From a virus, in IMG/VR virus record IMGVR_UViG_3300025087_000274, positions 1 through 26,784 of that record: 26,784 nt of DNA; one strand, written 5' to 3'. This document shows positions 6,993 through 14,376 of this stretch, piece after piece (the stretch's first letter is position 1; each line of letters starts with the position of its first letter). The position numbers were made by a program, and so were the translations under genes. The notes beneath the pieces were generated by a model. The model did not search any database, was not told where the DNA came from, and saw only the letters and a program-made list of their open reading frames with translations.

Positions 6993-6994
6993 AA

Positions 6995-7780
6995 ATGTCT
7001 AGTTATGATTTCATTCTCGACAATATGCGTTATTCCTTTTCTTCTGTCACAAACTTTGAAGGTTGTAAGCAGAATTTTTACTTAACTTACATTGAATCAG
7101 AAGAACGTAGACAAAATTGTTGGGGCCAATTTGGATCATATTGTCATCTTATCCTAGAAAAATACTTCTCAGGTGAACTAGAACACTCAGAGTTAAAAGA
7201 TTTCTATATCAGTAAATATACAGAAAATGTATATTTACCGTTTCCGAGATTTATCAAAAATGCTGCTGAGAACTATTATAACAATGGATTGAATTTCTTT
7301 GAGAATTTTACCTTTGATAAAACTCTATGGGAAATATTGCTGATCGAAGCAGATATAAAAACTGAGCATAACGGAATTAAGTTGACAGTAAAGCCCGATC
7401 TAGTTCTTAGAGAAAAATCAACCGGAAAGAATATTCTGATAGATTTTAAAACCGCAAATGGATATAAAGCCAACGGAAAATTAGACTCCACCAAAATGTT
7501 GAATTATTTGCGGCAATTCTACCTCTATTGTTATTTCGTTTGGCAAACTCAGGGAATTGCGATTGATGAAATTCATGTCTGGTTTATTGTAAACGGTAAA
7601 ACTCACATTGAAATATTTGATCCAGTGAAAGCACAAGAGGCTGTTGAATGGTTCTTGGGAGTAATTGAAGAAATCAATCAAGAAGAAGAATTTGTTGGGA
7701 ATACGAGTAACGGCAATAAATTTTATTGCGAAAACCTATGTAGTTTTGGTGATGGAACCTGTAAATATTTCTCAGGTTGA
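6995..7780 (+). CDS. RecB/Cas4-like PD-(D/E)XK exonuclease with putative Fe-S cysteines
   Basis: ATG with GAGG about 11 nt upstream. The 261-aa protein carries the RecB-type nuclease motifs: GSYCH around H51, KPDLV with D135, and ILIDFKTA with D150 and K152, the metal-binding and catalytic residues. Cysteines at C24 and C245, C249, C256 bracket the domain, with C-x3-C-x6-C near the C-terminus. This is the arrangement used by Cas4 and AddB nucleases to hold a 4Fe-4S cluster, although the spacing is not classical. Such phage proteins process DNA ends in recombination or replication. It sits between primase-helicase and polymerase. Fe-S binding is an inference. Confidence 0.8.
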   Translation: MSSYDFILDNMRYSFSSVTNFEGCKQNFYLTYIESEERRQNCWGQFGSYCHLILEKYFSGELEHSELKDFYISKYTENVYLPFPRFIKNAAENYYNNGLNFFENFTFDKTLWEILLIEADIKTEHNGIKLTVKPDLVLREKSTGKNILIDFKTANGYKANGKLDSTKMLNYLRQFYLYCYFVWQTQGIAIDEIHVWFIVNGKTHIEIFDPVKAQEAVEWFLGVIEEINQEEEFVGNTSNGNKFYCENLCSFGDGTCKYFSG

Positions 7781-7783
7781 CCC

Positions 7784-7812
7784 TTGACAAAACCAAGATT
7801 TTATGATAGAAT
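7784..7812 (+). promoter_or_regulatory. Strong sigma70-type promoter P3
   Basis: CCC followed by TTGACA (7784-7789), 17-bp spacer ending TTTTATGA, and TAGAAT (7807-7812) with TGn in front. It begins just after the exonuclease stop and drives the tandem small paralogues and DNA polymerase. Confidence 0.87.
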
Positions 7813-7848
7813 CCTAGTTGATTGATATACAAGTCATTTGACTAGGAT
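7811..7848 (+). promoter_or_regulatory. Inverted repeat over the P3 start site
   Basis: ATCCTAGT (7811-7818) and ACTAGGAT (7841-7848) are perfect 8-bp inverted copies 22 bp apart. The left copy overlaps the end of the -10 box, so a transcript from P3 would contain only the right copy, while read-through RNA would contain both. A T-rich run (ATTTTATTTT) follows, so a weak terminator-like fold of read-through RNA is possible. Confidence 0.5.
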
Positions 7849-7870
7849 TTTATTTTCACTTGGAGGAAAT

Positions 7871-8062
7871 ATGTATAACACGTTGGACGATGCGCTGAAG
7901 TTTGCCGAGAGCGAATCTAAATTTACCGGAGAATATGTTTACGTTTCATATAATCGAAGCGGCGATTGGTTTTTTGTAAGTGAAGGATACTATCCCGATG
8001 AAGAAACTGGGGGATGGGATTTGAATCCAGTTGCAATCTTTAATTCGGGAAAAGAAGTTTAA
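7871..8062 (+). CDS. Small paralogue family protein A (63 aa)
   Basis: The ATG at 7871 has SD GGAGG (7862-7866) 4 nt upstream; upstream in-frame triplets lie in the leader. The 63-aa product starts MYNTLDDALKFAE, has a YVYVSYNRSGDWFFV beta hairpin and a conserved GGWDLNPVAIFNSG ending. The next gene encodes a close relative with the same layout, so the pair arose by tandem duplication. The predicted fold is one helix followed by a small beta sheet. No function is known to me; small beta proteins expressed just before polymerase might modulate replication or host functions. Confidence 0.75.
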   Translation: MYNTLDDALKFAESESKFTGEYVYVSYNRSGDWFFVSEGYYPDEETGGWDLNPVAIFNSGKEV

Positions 8063-8075
8063 CTAGGAGTCTAAA

Positions 8076-8276
8076 ATGTACTCTACATACGAACAAGCAA
8101 TGAACGAAGCTATTAAAACATCAAAATCATTGAAAGATCGTCGGATATATGTAAATTATAATTTAAACAGTGGGTATTATACCGTTACCGTCGAGTATTA
8201 TGAAGAAAATCTAAACGAGGGATGGGATAATGAGCCGTATGCTGTGTTTGTAAACGGAGTTGATATTGATGCCTAA
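8076..8276 (+). CDS. Small paralogue family protein B (66 aa)
   Basis: ATG with SD AGGAG 8 nt upstream, 13 nt after its paralogue. The 66-aa product starts MYSTYEQAMNEAI and carries a YVNYNLNSGYYTVTVEYY sheet and an EGWDNEPYAVFVNG ending, matching copy A position for position (MYxT start, YVxYN, GWDxxPxAxFxxG). The last 8 nt overlap the polymerase gene, and its 3' end holds the polymerase SD (GGAG), so translation is coupled. Function unknown. Confidence 0.75.
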   Translation: MYSTYEQAMNEAIKTSKSLKDRRIYVNYNLNSGYYTVTVEYYEENLNEGWDNEPYAVFVNGVDIDA

Positions 8277-10848
8277 GTACGTTTATGACATTGAAGTATT
8301 CCCCAACTTCTTTTGTGCAACATTTGAAAGTGTTGATACCAAAGAAGTTCGATCTTTTGTTTTGTTTGATGGAACTGATGAAACGCCAGCAATGAAACAG
8401 TTTCTATCACAAGAAGATTTAATTCTAATTGGATACAATAACCTAGAATATGACGGTGCTGTTTTAGCAGCCATGTTCAATACCGAAGTAAACATTCCAG
8501 AAGAAATATTCGATCTATCATCTTCTCTCATCTCAGATTCTTCCAGATTTGACGGAAGAATTAGAAAGATTAGAACGGCCAAACGATCTTGGAAAGATGT
8601 TGATCTGATGAAGATCATGGCTTTTGATGGCCTTACTGGTTTGAAACAGGTTGGTATTAATCTGAATTGGTATAAAATTCAAGACTTACCTTTGAATTAC
8701 GACGCCACAGTAAAAGAATCAGATGTAAAAACAATTTTGTCATACAACTTAAACGATGTTCAGATAACTAGAAAATTGTTTGATAGAATTCAAGATAAGA
8801 TAAAACTGAGAAAAGATGTTGGAGAATTGTTTGGTGTAGACCTTTCTTCCGCAAGCGATAGTAAAATGGGAAATCTTATTCTGGAAAAGCTATACGTTGA
8901 AGAATCGGGTATAGAATTATCTAAGCTCAAGGGTCTTAGAACAACCCACTCTCGTTTACTGGTTGGATATTGTCTTGGAAGCGGAATCGAATTCAAAACA
9001 AATCGCCTGAAGAGAGTTAAGCGAGAGGTAGAAAATACTTTGGTTCGGCAGGAAAAGAATTTCGGATATACCAAAGTGTTTGAATTTGGTGGAACTTCAT
9101 ACAAAATGGGTTCTGGTGGATTGCACAGCGATGATGATCCTAGAAAGTTTGTATCCGATTCAGAATACATAATTAGAGATTGCGACGCGAGTTCATACTA
9201 TCCTAGCATGATGATTAAGAACAACATTCGACCAGCACATCTCGGAGAAGATTTTACAAAGATTCTGACTAAACTTACACAAGAACGTATTGATGCCAAA
9301 AAATCTGGAAATAAAGTAAAAGCTGAAGGATTAAAAATTACTATTAACTCAATTTTTGGTAAGCTAAACAGCAGCACATTTTGGCTAGAAGATGCTCAGG
9401 CACTTTTAGGTGTAACTGTTTCGGGTCAATTGTATCTTTTGATGTTGATAGAATCGCTGGTATTGGCGGGTATTCGAGTTATCTCAGCTAATACGGACGG
9501 TATTGTTTCTAAGATTCCCCGCAATCTGGAAAGTAGCTATTTTGAAGTTTGTAAAGAATGGGAACAATCAACCGGATTTTCTCTCGAATATACTGATTAT
9601 GATTTATATGTTCGATCTGACGTTAACAATTATGTTACCAAAAAACCAGATGGGAAAACAAAAGAGAAGGGTCGATATTTGCGAGAAGTAGAACTCAATA
9701 AAGGTTATATCCATCCGATTGTTCCAAAGTGTATGTACGAATATTTTATCAACGAAAAACCCGTAGAAGAAACTTTGAGATCATCCCATGATATTTTCGA
9801 CTTTTGTATTTCTCAGAAAACTGGTTCTGACTTTCAACTAGAATACCATAAAGAAGATGGATCGGTAATTAACTTACAAAAGAATAATCGTTTTTATGTG
9901 TCTGTAGGTGGAGGAACGCTCATCAAGCGGCATAAGGTTCGAGGTAATGAAATTGGTCTTATGGTTGGTAATAAAGTTAGAATTTTGAATGACTATGATG
10001 ATCGAGTTCCTTTTGAAAACTACGACATAAACTACGAATATTATCTATCTGACGTATTAAAATACATTGAAAAGATAAAAGATGACGATTACGAATTCAT
10101 TCCGTTTGTAGACGATGAATTTCTCGAAATGCCAAAATCAGAAGCAGAAGAACAGGACGCTACAGACAGAGAAGAACTTCTAAACAAGTTGGATGGTATA
10201 AAAAACCTAAGCAATCAGGTTGTCGGCAATCTGATTCGCCTGCAAAGAGAGTTTGAGGGTACTGACTTTTTGGAAATGTTAATTTACGCCGAAGATAATG
10301 GTCTAGTTTCATCTAAGTTTGAAGACCTTATTCTGGTGAATTATTTTTCAAAGTATGGAAAAAATAAACGTTTACTGACAATCTTTGAGGAATTTCGCAA
10401 AGGCAAGAATAAATATACTGCCAAGTTAACTCAGAAATCAAAGGATAAGCGTATGGAAGAACTGCGTAAGTTATACAGCGAACTCCCAAACGAATCCCTC
10501 CCCATTGGACATCAGATCGGAGCCAATGTGGTTATCTTAGGAAGAGTCGCTTCTACTTTCAAACTCAATCCGAAGTATGTTTATGTCAATAAAATTGAAA
10601 TCAAATATTCTCCAAAGATTGAAATTTACTGTTTGGCTAAAGGAACTACAGCAACGTTGAAAATTAGAAAGAACCTCTTTGAAAACAATCCTATCAACCC
10701 AGGAGATATTGTTTTGTGTAAATATTTTGAAAAGAAAAACTCTGTTCGTAAAACCGAATCTGGTTGGGAAGATATTCCTGACAAGTTTGATATCTGGTTA
10801 ACTGGATATGAGATTGTCAATCCCCAAACGTTGAAAGAGGAAGAATGA
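8269..10848 (+). CDS. Family B DNA polymerase with 3'-5' exonuclease
   Basis: The ATG at 8269 (MPKYVYDIE) has GGAG 9 nt upstream; the in-frame TTG at 8260 is too close to that SD. The 859-aa protein has an N-terminal exonuclease with Exo I D7-I-E9, Exo II around N57/N58-D62 and Exo III Y159-x3-D163. Polymerase motifs follow: A, DxxSxYPS with D306; B, KxxxNSxFG with K356, N360 and G364; and C, ANTDG with D410. Motif C usually reads DTDS; here the first Asp is Asn408. The C-terminal 400 residues (acidic linker, then a KLTQKSKDKR-like region and beta-rich end) are unusually long. It is the replicative polymerase, expressed with RNase HI. Confidence 0.9.
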   Translation: MPKYVYDIEVFPNFFCATFESVDTKEVRSFVLFDGTDETPAMKQFLSQEDLILIGYNNLEYDGAVLAAMFNTEVNIPEEIFDLSSSLISDSSRFDGRIRKIRTAKRSWKDVDLMKIMAFDGLTGLKQVGINLNWYKIQDLPLNYDATVKESDVKTILSYNLNDVQITRKLFDRIQDKIKLRKDVGELFGVDLSSASDSKMGNLILEKLYVEESGIELSKLKGLRTTHSRLLVGYCLGSGIEFKTNRLKRVKREVENTLVRQEKNFGYTKVFEFGGTSYKMGSGGLHSDDDPRKFVSDSEYIIRDCDASSYYPSMMIKNNIRPAHLGEDFTKILTKLTQERIDAKKSGNKVKAEGLKITINSIFGKLNSSTFWLEDAQALLGVTVSGQLYLLMLIESLVLAGIRVISANTDGIVSKIPRNLESSYFEVCKEWEQSTGFSLEYTDYDLYVRSDVNNYVTKKPDGKTKEKGRYLREVELNKGYIHPIVPKCMYEYFINEKPVEETLRSSHDIFDFCISQKTGSDFQLEYHKEDGSVINLQKNNRFYVSVGGGTLIKRHKVRGNEIGLMVGNKVRILNDYDDRVPFENYDINYEYYLSDVLKYIEKIKDDDYEFIPFVDDEFLEMPKSEAEEQDATDREELLNKLDGIKNLSNQVVGNLIRLQREFEGTDFLEMLIYAEDNGLVSSKFEDLILVNYFSKYGKNKRLLTIFEEFRKGKNKYTAKLTQKSKDKRMEELRKLYSELPNESLPIGHQIGANVVILGRVASTFKLNPKYVYVNKIEIKYSPKIEIYCLAKGTTATLKIRKNLFENNPINPGDIVLCKYFEKKNSVRKTESGWEDIPDKFDIWLTGYEIVNPQTLKEEE

Positions 10849-11315
10849 AATCAAAACAAAAACCAGTTTTAATTTACTGTGATGGTTGCTGTAAAGGCAA
10901 CCAAAACGAAGAAAACGTTGGAGCTTGGGCTTATCATATAGAATATTTCGGATACATCGTAGAAGATTCTGGAATAGCAGAAAACACAACTAATAACGTC
11001 ATGGAACTACTTTCTTGTTTAAAAGCACTTCAAAGAATCAACAACCCAAAAGGTTTCAGCTTTACTGTTTATTCAGACTCCCAATATCTAGTAAAAGGAA
11101 TAAACGAATGGTCTAAAAATTGGATTAAAAACAACTGGATCAATGCTCAGAAAAAGAAAGTAGAAAATAAAAACTTGTGGATGGAGTTATTACGTGAAAT
11201 CAAACGGTTTGAGAACATTGAATTTATTCAAGTTAAAGGCCACTCTAATAATGCTGGCAACGATAGGGTGGATGATCTTTGTAATATTGCTGTAAAGGAA
11301 CGTTTTGGGGGTTGA
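10845..11315 (+). CDS. rnhA: Ribonuclease HI
   Basis: The ATGA overlap with the polymerase stop shows translational coupling. The 156-aa product has the four carboxylates of the type 1 RNase H active site: D13 in YCDGCCKG, E54 in NNVMEL, D78 in YSDSQYL and D143 in DRVDDLCN, plus H133 in VKGHS. It hydrolyses the RNA strand of RNA-DNA hybrids, so it probably removes primers made by the phage primase. The basic loop WSKNWIKNNW is the handle region of the E. coli type. Its last codons hold the -35 box of promoter P4. Confidence 0.93.
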   Translation: MKSKQKPVLIYCDGCCKGNQNEENVGAWAYHIEYFGYIVEDSGIAENTTNNVMELLSCLKALQRINNPKGFSFTVYSDSQYLVKGINEWSKNWIKNNWINAQKKKVENKNLWMELLREIKRFENIEFIQVKGHSNNAGNDRVDDLCNIAVKERFGG

Positions 11316-11340
11316 CAAAATATCACTTTTATGATATACT
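11312..11340 (+). promoter_or_regulatory. Strong sigma70-type promoter P4
   Basis: TTGACA (11312-11317), 17-bp spacer ending TTTTATGA, and TATACT (11335-11340) with TGn in front. It overlaps the RNase HI stop codon. An ATG at 11331 lies inside the -10 region and so cannot be the start on a P4 transcript. Confidence 0.85.
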
Positions 11341-11359
11341 CTTTCTATCAACTAGAAAG
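11341..11359 (+). promoter_or_regulatory. Inverted repeat over P4 start site and Shine-Dalgarno
   Basis: CTTTCTA (11341-11347) and TAGAAAG (11353-11359) are perfect 7-bp inverted copies with a 5-nt loop. The right arm is the beginning of the SD AAAGGAG; extending the stem with CTC against GAG would bury it all. The left arm sits between the -10 box and the expected start site. Confidence 0.55.
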
Positions 11360-11369
11360 GAGAGAGAAA

Positions 11370-11588
11370 ATAAAGATACAATATTGTTGTGATTTTGAAG
11401 GGGCTGAAGGAACCTGCGATGTTTGTGGGACTAGGGTGATCTTAGAAGACGGCGATAAAGTTTTACCAATTACTTGGACGCGCAATAAACGCGATGAGAA
11501 TTTCGAAATTACCGAGGAAACGATTAGGATTTGGAAAGTGACTTGTCCAGGATGTAAAAATGATCTGGAATGCGAAAAGGAAATTTAA
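11370..11588 (+). CDS. Zinc-ribbon-like small protein, probable ATA start
   Basis: A strong SD (AGAAAGGAG, 11354-11362) is followed after 7 nt by ATA at 11370; no ATG, GTG or TTG lies in frame nearby on the P4 transcript. A start at the ATG 11331 is unlikely because it falls in the -10 box. From ATA the product is 72 aa. It contains CDVCG (near residue 19) and CPGC (near 63), two CxxC knuckles that would form a zinc ribbon. Proteins of this kind often bind nucleic acid or protein partners. The stop overlaps the next ATG by 1 nt. The ATA start is odd and might reflect a base error. Confidence 0.65.
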   Translation: MKIQYCCDFEGAEGTCDVCGTRVILEDGDKVLPITWTRNKRDENFEITEETIRIWKVTCPGCKNDLECEKEI

Positions 11589-12685
11589 TGAATAAAATTT
11601 TTATTCCAAAAAAGATTAGAATTGGCTACCAGGAACGAAAAGATACTTATACCGGAAAACTGGCTTATGTAATCTACTATGACGAAAAGGGTAAAATTCG
11701 AAAAGAACCCAGTTGGAACAACTGGCGAAATGATAGCATTGAGGCTGATGAATATGAGAATCTGCCAACAGAAGGATTCGTTCTAAACAAAAAGGTGGGT
11801 GATTACTCTGGTGATTGGGGGAATCATCGTCAAGCCTATTCAAGAGTTTATGACCCAAGAGGGTTTGAATTTGAAATTACAATCGAGAACCTTTTATATA
11901 TTCTTGAAAATACAAGTTCTATTAAAGGCAAGGGATTAGAGGGCGAATTTGTATATGGTTGGGATGGTGGCGATTTACTTCTAATTCCAACATCTTCGCC
12001 AGATTATGTTAGACTGACTGAGTATTCTGATAAGAGAAATAATCCTGATAAAATCAACAAGAAAAATATCGTCTTAGGTGCTACCTATAAAAACAAGAAT
12101 GATGAGAATTTGATTTATTTGGGATATTTTGATTACTATGATTACTATTCTTGGCGAGAAGACAAGAAGATTGTAAAACGTTTTTGCTTCGCAAAGTTTG
12201 AAAATGGCAAAGTTACCGAGTGGAAACACTATTCTTCTTTATCCTCAATGATTGAATTTGTTGATAGCAAACCTCATTCCGAATATCCCGAAATCATGGA
12301 AGCCCTAGAACATCAAACCTTTTATTCTCCTCTCGATCCGAGCAAGTATGAATATGAGGTTTTAACAGCAGAAGAATTGATCAAGCACAATGGGGATTAT
12401 TATAATTACTGGAACAACAAACTTCAGGCCATTGTTGCATTAGACGGAACTTTGTATGATTGTGAAATCGAAGTCAACACAAGGGATTACAGCTCCAAGA
12501 CTCTTAGAGAATTTACCAGTTGCAAAATGTATCCCGTAGAAAATTATTATGGAGTAAGTAATCGACTGCCCAGCCAATATACAAGCGGTTGGACAACCAG
12601 TTGGACAACACTAGGTGATTTGATGTCCAAATATAAATTTGTTCGTGTAACCAAAAAATACTTAGCAAACGGAAAATCGGCATAA
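11588..12685 (+). CDS. Conserved phage protein of unknown function (365 aa)
   Basis: ATG at 11588 with AAAAGGAAA upstream, overlapping the previous stop by 1 nt. The 365-aa product opens with KKIRIGYQERKDTYTGKLAY and contains segments such as YDPRGFEFEITIENLLYILE, GLEGEFVYGWDGGDLLLIP and ATYKNKNDENLIYLGYFDYY. From memory similar sequences occur in many large phages without an assigned function. It is rich in Tyr, Trp and charged residues and is predicted beta-rich, with no catalytic motif I can name. A tandem SGWTTSWTTL repeat near the C-terminus is also visible in the DNA. Cytosolic, no membrane segment. Confidence 0.8.
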   Translation: MNKIFIPKKIRIGYQERKDTYTGKLAYVIYYDEKGKIRKEPSWNNWRNDSIEADEYENLPTEGFVLNKKVGDYSGDWGNHRQAYSRVYDPRGFEFEITIENLLYILENTSSIKGKGLEGEFVYGWDGGDLLLIPTSSPDYVRLTEYSDKRNNPDKINKKNIVLGATYKNKNDENLIYLGYFDYYDYYSWREDKKIVKRFCFAKFENGKVTEWKHYSSLSSMIEFVDSKPHSEYPEIMEALEHQTFYSPLDPSKYEYEVLTAEELIKHNGDYYNYWNNKLQAIVALDGTLYDCEIEVNTRDYSSKTLREFTSCKMYPVENYYGVSNRLPSQYTSGWTTSWTTLGDLMSKYKFVRVTKKYLANGKSA

Positions 12686-12699
12686 TAAAGGAAAATAAA

Positions 12700-13116
12700 A
12701 TGTCTGAAAAAATTTCAAATGATGATGTAATTTTACAGTTGAAGTCTAAGATTGACGAAAAGAAAGCTCTATTGAAGGCGACTGAACGCTTCACGCCTGT
12801 AACAAATTGCTCGCTGGAATTGGATGGACAACGCTATAACTTAAACGTTATTTCAAAAGAACAGATTGTTTATCTTATGGTAAAGTTAAATTCTTTACTG
12901 ATGTCTGCTGCAAAGTTAAACCTACAGAACGAATTTCAAATTTCTGGTTTCTCTTTGGCTGACTGGATGCAGGATTTGACTTCTCGGATGGCGATTGTTA
13001 ACCGAAAAGCAGAGCAAGATAAGCTGCGCCTACTGGAAGAAAAGTTAGAATCTCGCTTATCCAGCGATAAGAAAATCGAACTAGAACTTGCAGAAATCTC
13101 TAAATTACTGCAATAA
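12700..13116 (+). CDS. Unknown helical protein with coiled coil (138 aa)
   Basis: ATG with SD AAAGGA about 7 nt upstream. The 138-aa product begins with a coiled-coil-like helix (residues 8-28, ILQLKSKIDEKKALLKATE), a small beta segment (LELDGQRYNLNVIS), and then long helices ending in a heptad-rich region (about 95-138: EQDKLRLLEEKLESRL). No cysteine motif, signal peptide or membrane segment. It resembles an oligomeric scaffold or adaptor by composition only. Family not recognised. Confidence 0.75.
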   Translation: MSEKISNDDVILQLKSKIDEKKALLKATERFTPVTNCSLELDGQRYNLNVISKEQIVYLMVKLNSLLMSAAKLNLQNEFQISGFSLADWMQDLTSRMAIVNRKAEQDKLRLLEEKLESRLSSDKKIELELAEISKLLQ

Positions 13117-13127
13117 AAGGAGTAAAA

Positions 13128-13298
13128 ATGACAAATTCACCCGATAAAATGAGGCTTTTAGCAAAGCTGTCACAATTGCTTTTGGACTATGAAAACGCTC
13201 ATCCAGAAGATAGCGTTGAACTTCAGATTTACTTTCATGAAGATAATGTCGGAAAGTATGTTTGGAACCACGAAACCCTTTTCAACAGATTTGAATAA
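13128..13298 (+). CDS. Short unknown protein (56 aa)
   Basis: A 56-codon frame with ATG at 13128 and SD AAAGGAG 7 nt upstream, closing with TAA at 13296-13298. It lies 11 nt after the preceding gene and 15 nt before the next, on the same strand and without other coding in the gap, so it is a genuine operon member. The product has an amphipathic helix (MRLLAKLSQLLLDYENA) followed by a polar HEDNVGKYVWNHETLF tail. Function unknown. Confidence 0.7.
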   Translation: MTNSPDKMRLLAKLSQLLLDYENAHPEDSVELQIYFHEDNVGKYVWNHETLFNRFE

Positions 13299-13313
13299 TC
13301 AAAGAAAGGTTTT

Positions 13314-13700
13314 ATGACTTCAATAAAAATTGATACACTTAGACGAAAATATAATTCGGAATGTCTTCTGGAAGTAAAAGCGGCTCTAGTTAGAAATAAC
13401 CATCCTGAAAAAGAAGACTATTCCAAAAAAATAGATAACATCTTGTCTCGATCTAAAAACAGGGAAATGAACATTAGGGCAATTATGGAAGCAAAAGAAA
13501 TTGTTGAAGAAGTAAAAGACTATTTGAAAACTGATGAAGTATTAAATTTAGAATCGATTGTTTCTAAGTTGCCAATTCTGCTCTTTAGTTCAAACGAGAA
13601 CATTGTCTATTTCTATTGGGTAGATGAATATGGCGCAGTTATGTACCAATATGGAATGCAGACTGCACCGATTAGTATTTTGAAAAGGCTTGTAAAATGA
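13314..13700 (+). CDS. Unknown protein (128 aa)
   Basis: ATG with AAAGG 5 nt upstream. The 128-aa product is helical for the first 80 residues, with many Lys and Glu residues and a KSKNREMN segment. It ends in a beta-rich part, IVYFYWVDEYGAVMYQYGMQTAPISILKRL. The final ATGA overlaps the next gene start, showing coupling. No family recognised; no membrane segment or zinc motif. Confidence 0.7.
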   Translation: MTSIKIDTLRRKYNSECLLEVKAALVRNNHPEKEDYSKKIDNILSRSKNREMNIRAIMEAKEIVEEVKDYLKTDEVLNLESIVSKLPILLFSSNENIVYFYWVDEYGAVMYQYGMQTAPISILKRLVK

Positions 13701-13885
13701 AAATCAAAGTATTCTGTTCTTTTGATTTTGATGTAGAAGTTACAGACCTTTTAGAAGTCAATAAAGTTATAAACCTAGCAGAAAATAGTTTTACTGGATT
13801 GACCTTTTATGACGATGATGGCAACGAGTATAACACTAAAAATCTTTCTGTGCAATGGGATTGGGAGAATGGGGCTTTATCGTAA
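13697..13885 (+). CDS. Small acidic beta protein (62 aa)
   Basis: ATG overlaps the previous stop by 4 nt (ATGA), indicating coupled translation. The 62-aa product has alternating hydrophobic strands (KIKVFCSFDFDVEV), a helix (VNKVINLAENS), and an acidic DDDGNEYNTKNLSVQWDWE end. Function unknown. It closes this transcription block before the 90-nt gap at 13886. Confidence 0.7.
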   Translation: MKIKVFCSFDFDVEVTDLLEVNKVINLAENSFTGLTFYDDDGNEYNTKNLSVQWDWENGALS

Positions 13886-13916
13886 AATAACGATGGCTTT
13901 GCAATTAATCTTGCAT

Positions 13917-13945
13917 TTGCAATAACTATTGCAGAATTGGACAAT
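13917..13945 (+). promoter_or_regulatory. Possible promoter with internal palindrome before the broken SSB gene
   Basis: TTGCAA (13917-13922), 17-bp spacer, then GACAAT (13940-13945) is a weaker sigma70 match ahead of the SSB copy 2 start. A 16-bp palindrome, TGCAATA-AC-TATTGCA (13918-13933), lies within the -35/spacer, and further TTGCAA/TTGCAT copies occur just upstream (13909-13920). It could be an operator overlapping the promoter. Confidence 0.35.
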
Positions 13946-13975
13946 AAAAACAATTAATTTTGTAAGGAGAAAATA

Positions 13976-14346
13976 ATGGCTATCAAATTCAAAGATCAGT
14001 ACGCACCTTCTGGTCTATCTTTGAGCAGAAAGAAAATTGCCTGGTTGTAAAGTTATCAACCAGCGAATTGAATCAGGATGGTGAACGGGAATACAGCGAC
14101 TGGTTCGCAACGGTGTTCGGCGCTGCTAACATCACTAAGTTTATGAGTTATCAGGAAAGAGACTTTTTATCCATCTCTGGAAAGATGAAACGCAATAAGT
14201 ATAAGAAACAAGATGGTACAAACGGTTGGCGGCAGGAGTTGATCGTCTACGGGGTAGAAAAGCATATTCCCAAGCAGAAGGAAATTCAACCAGAAGTTTC
14301 AAACGTTCAGCCTCCTGATAATACTGTGTGGGATATTCCCTTCTAA
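13976..14346 (+). pseudogene. SSB paralogue (copy 2), apparently frameshifted
   Basis: An ATG at 13976 with SD AAGGAG starts MAIKFKDQ and stops early at 14048-14050. The -1 frame then reads on with SVRTFWSIFEQKENCLVVKL and continues without a stop to 14346. It shares the VVKL core, spacing and Asp-Trp-Phe region with the SSB at 4536 and ends WDIPF, the acidic SSB-type tip. Joining D-Q to V-R-T needs one extra base near 13999, so a 1-nt deletion or sequencing error is the simplest reading. An intact product would be about 123 aa. The frame from a TTG at 14068 would lack the first OB-fold strands and has no SD. Confidence 0.7.
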
Positions 14347-14376
14347 AAAGTGGGATAAATGTGGGATAACTATCCC

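Noticed and set aside
13976-14050. Programmed -1 frameshift in SSB copy 2.
   Set aside because: No X-XXY-YYZ heptamer lies near the required shift point at about 13999, although an AAAG stretch occurs later; a deletion is simpler.
14068-14346. A stand-alone gene from TTG at 14068.
   Set aside because: It has no SD, and the sequence homologous to SSB extends upstream in that frame beyond the TTG.
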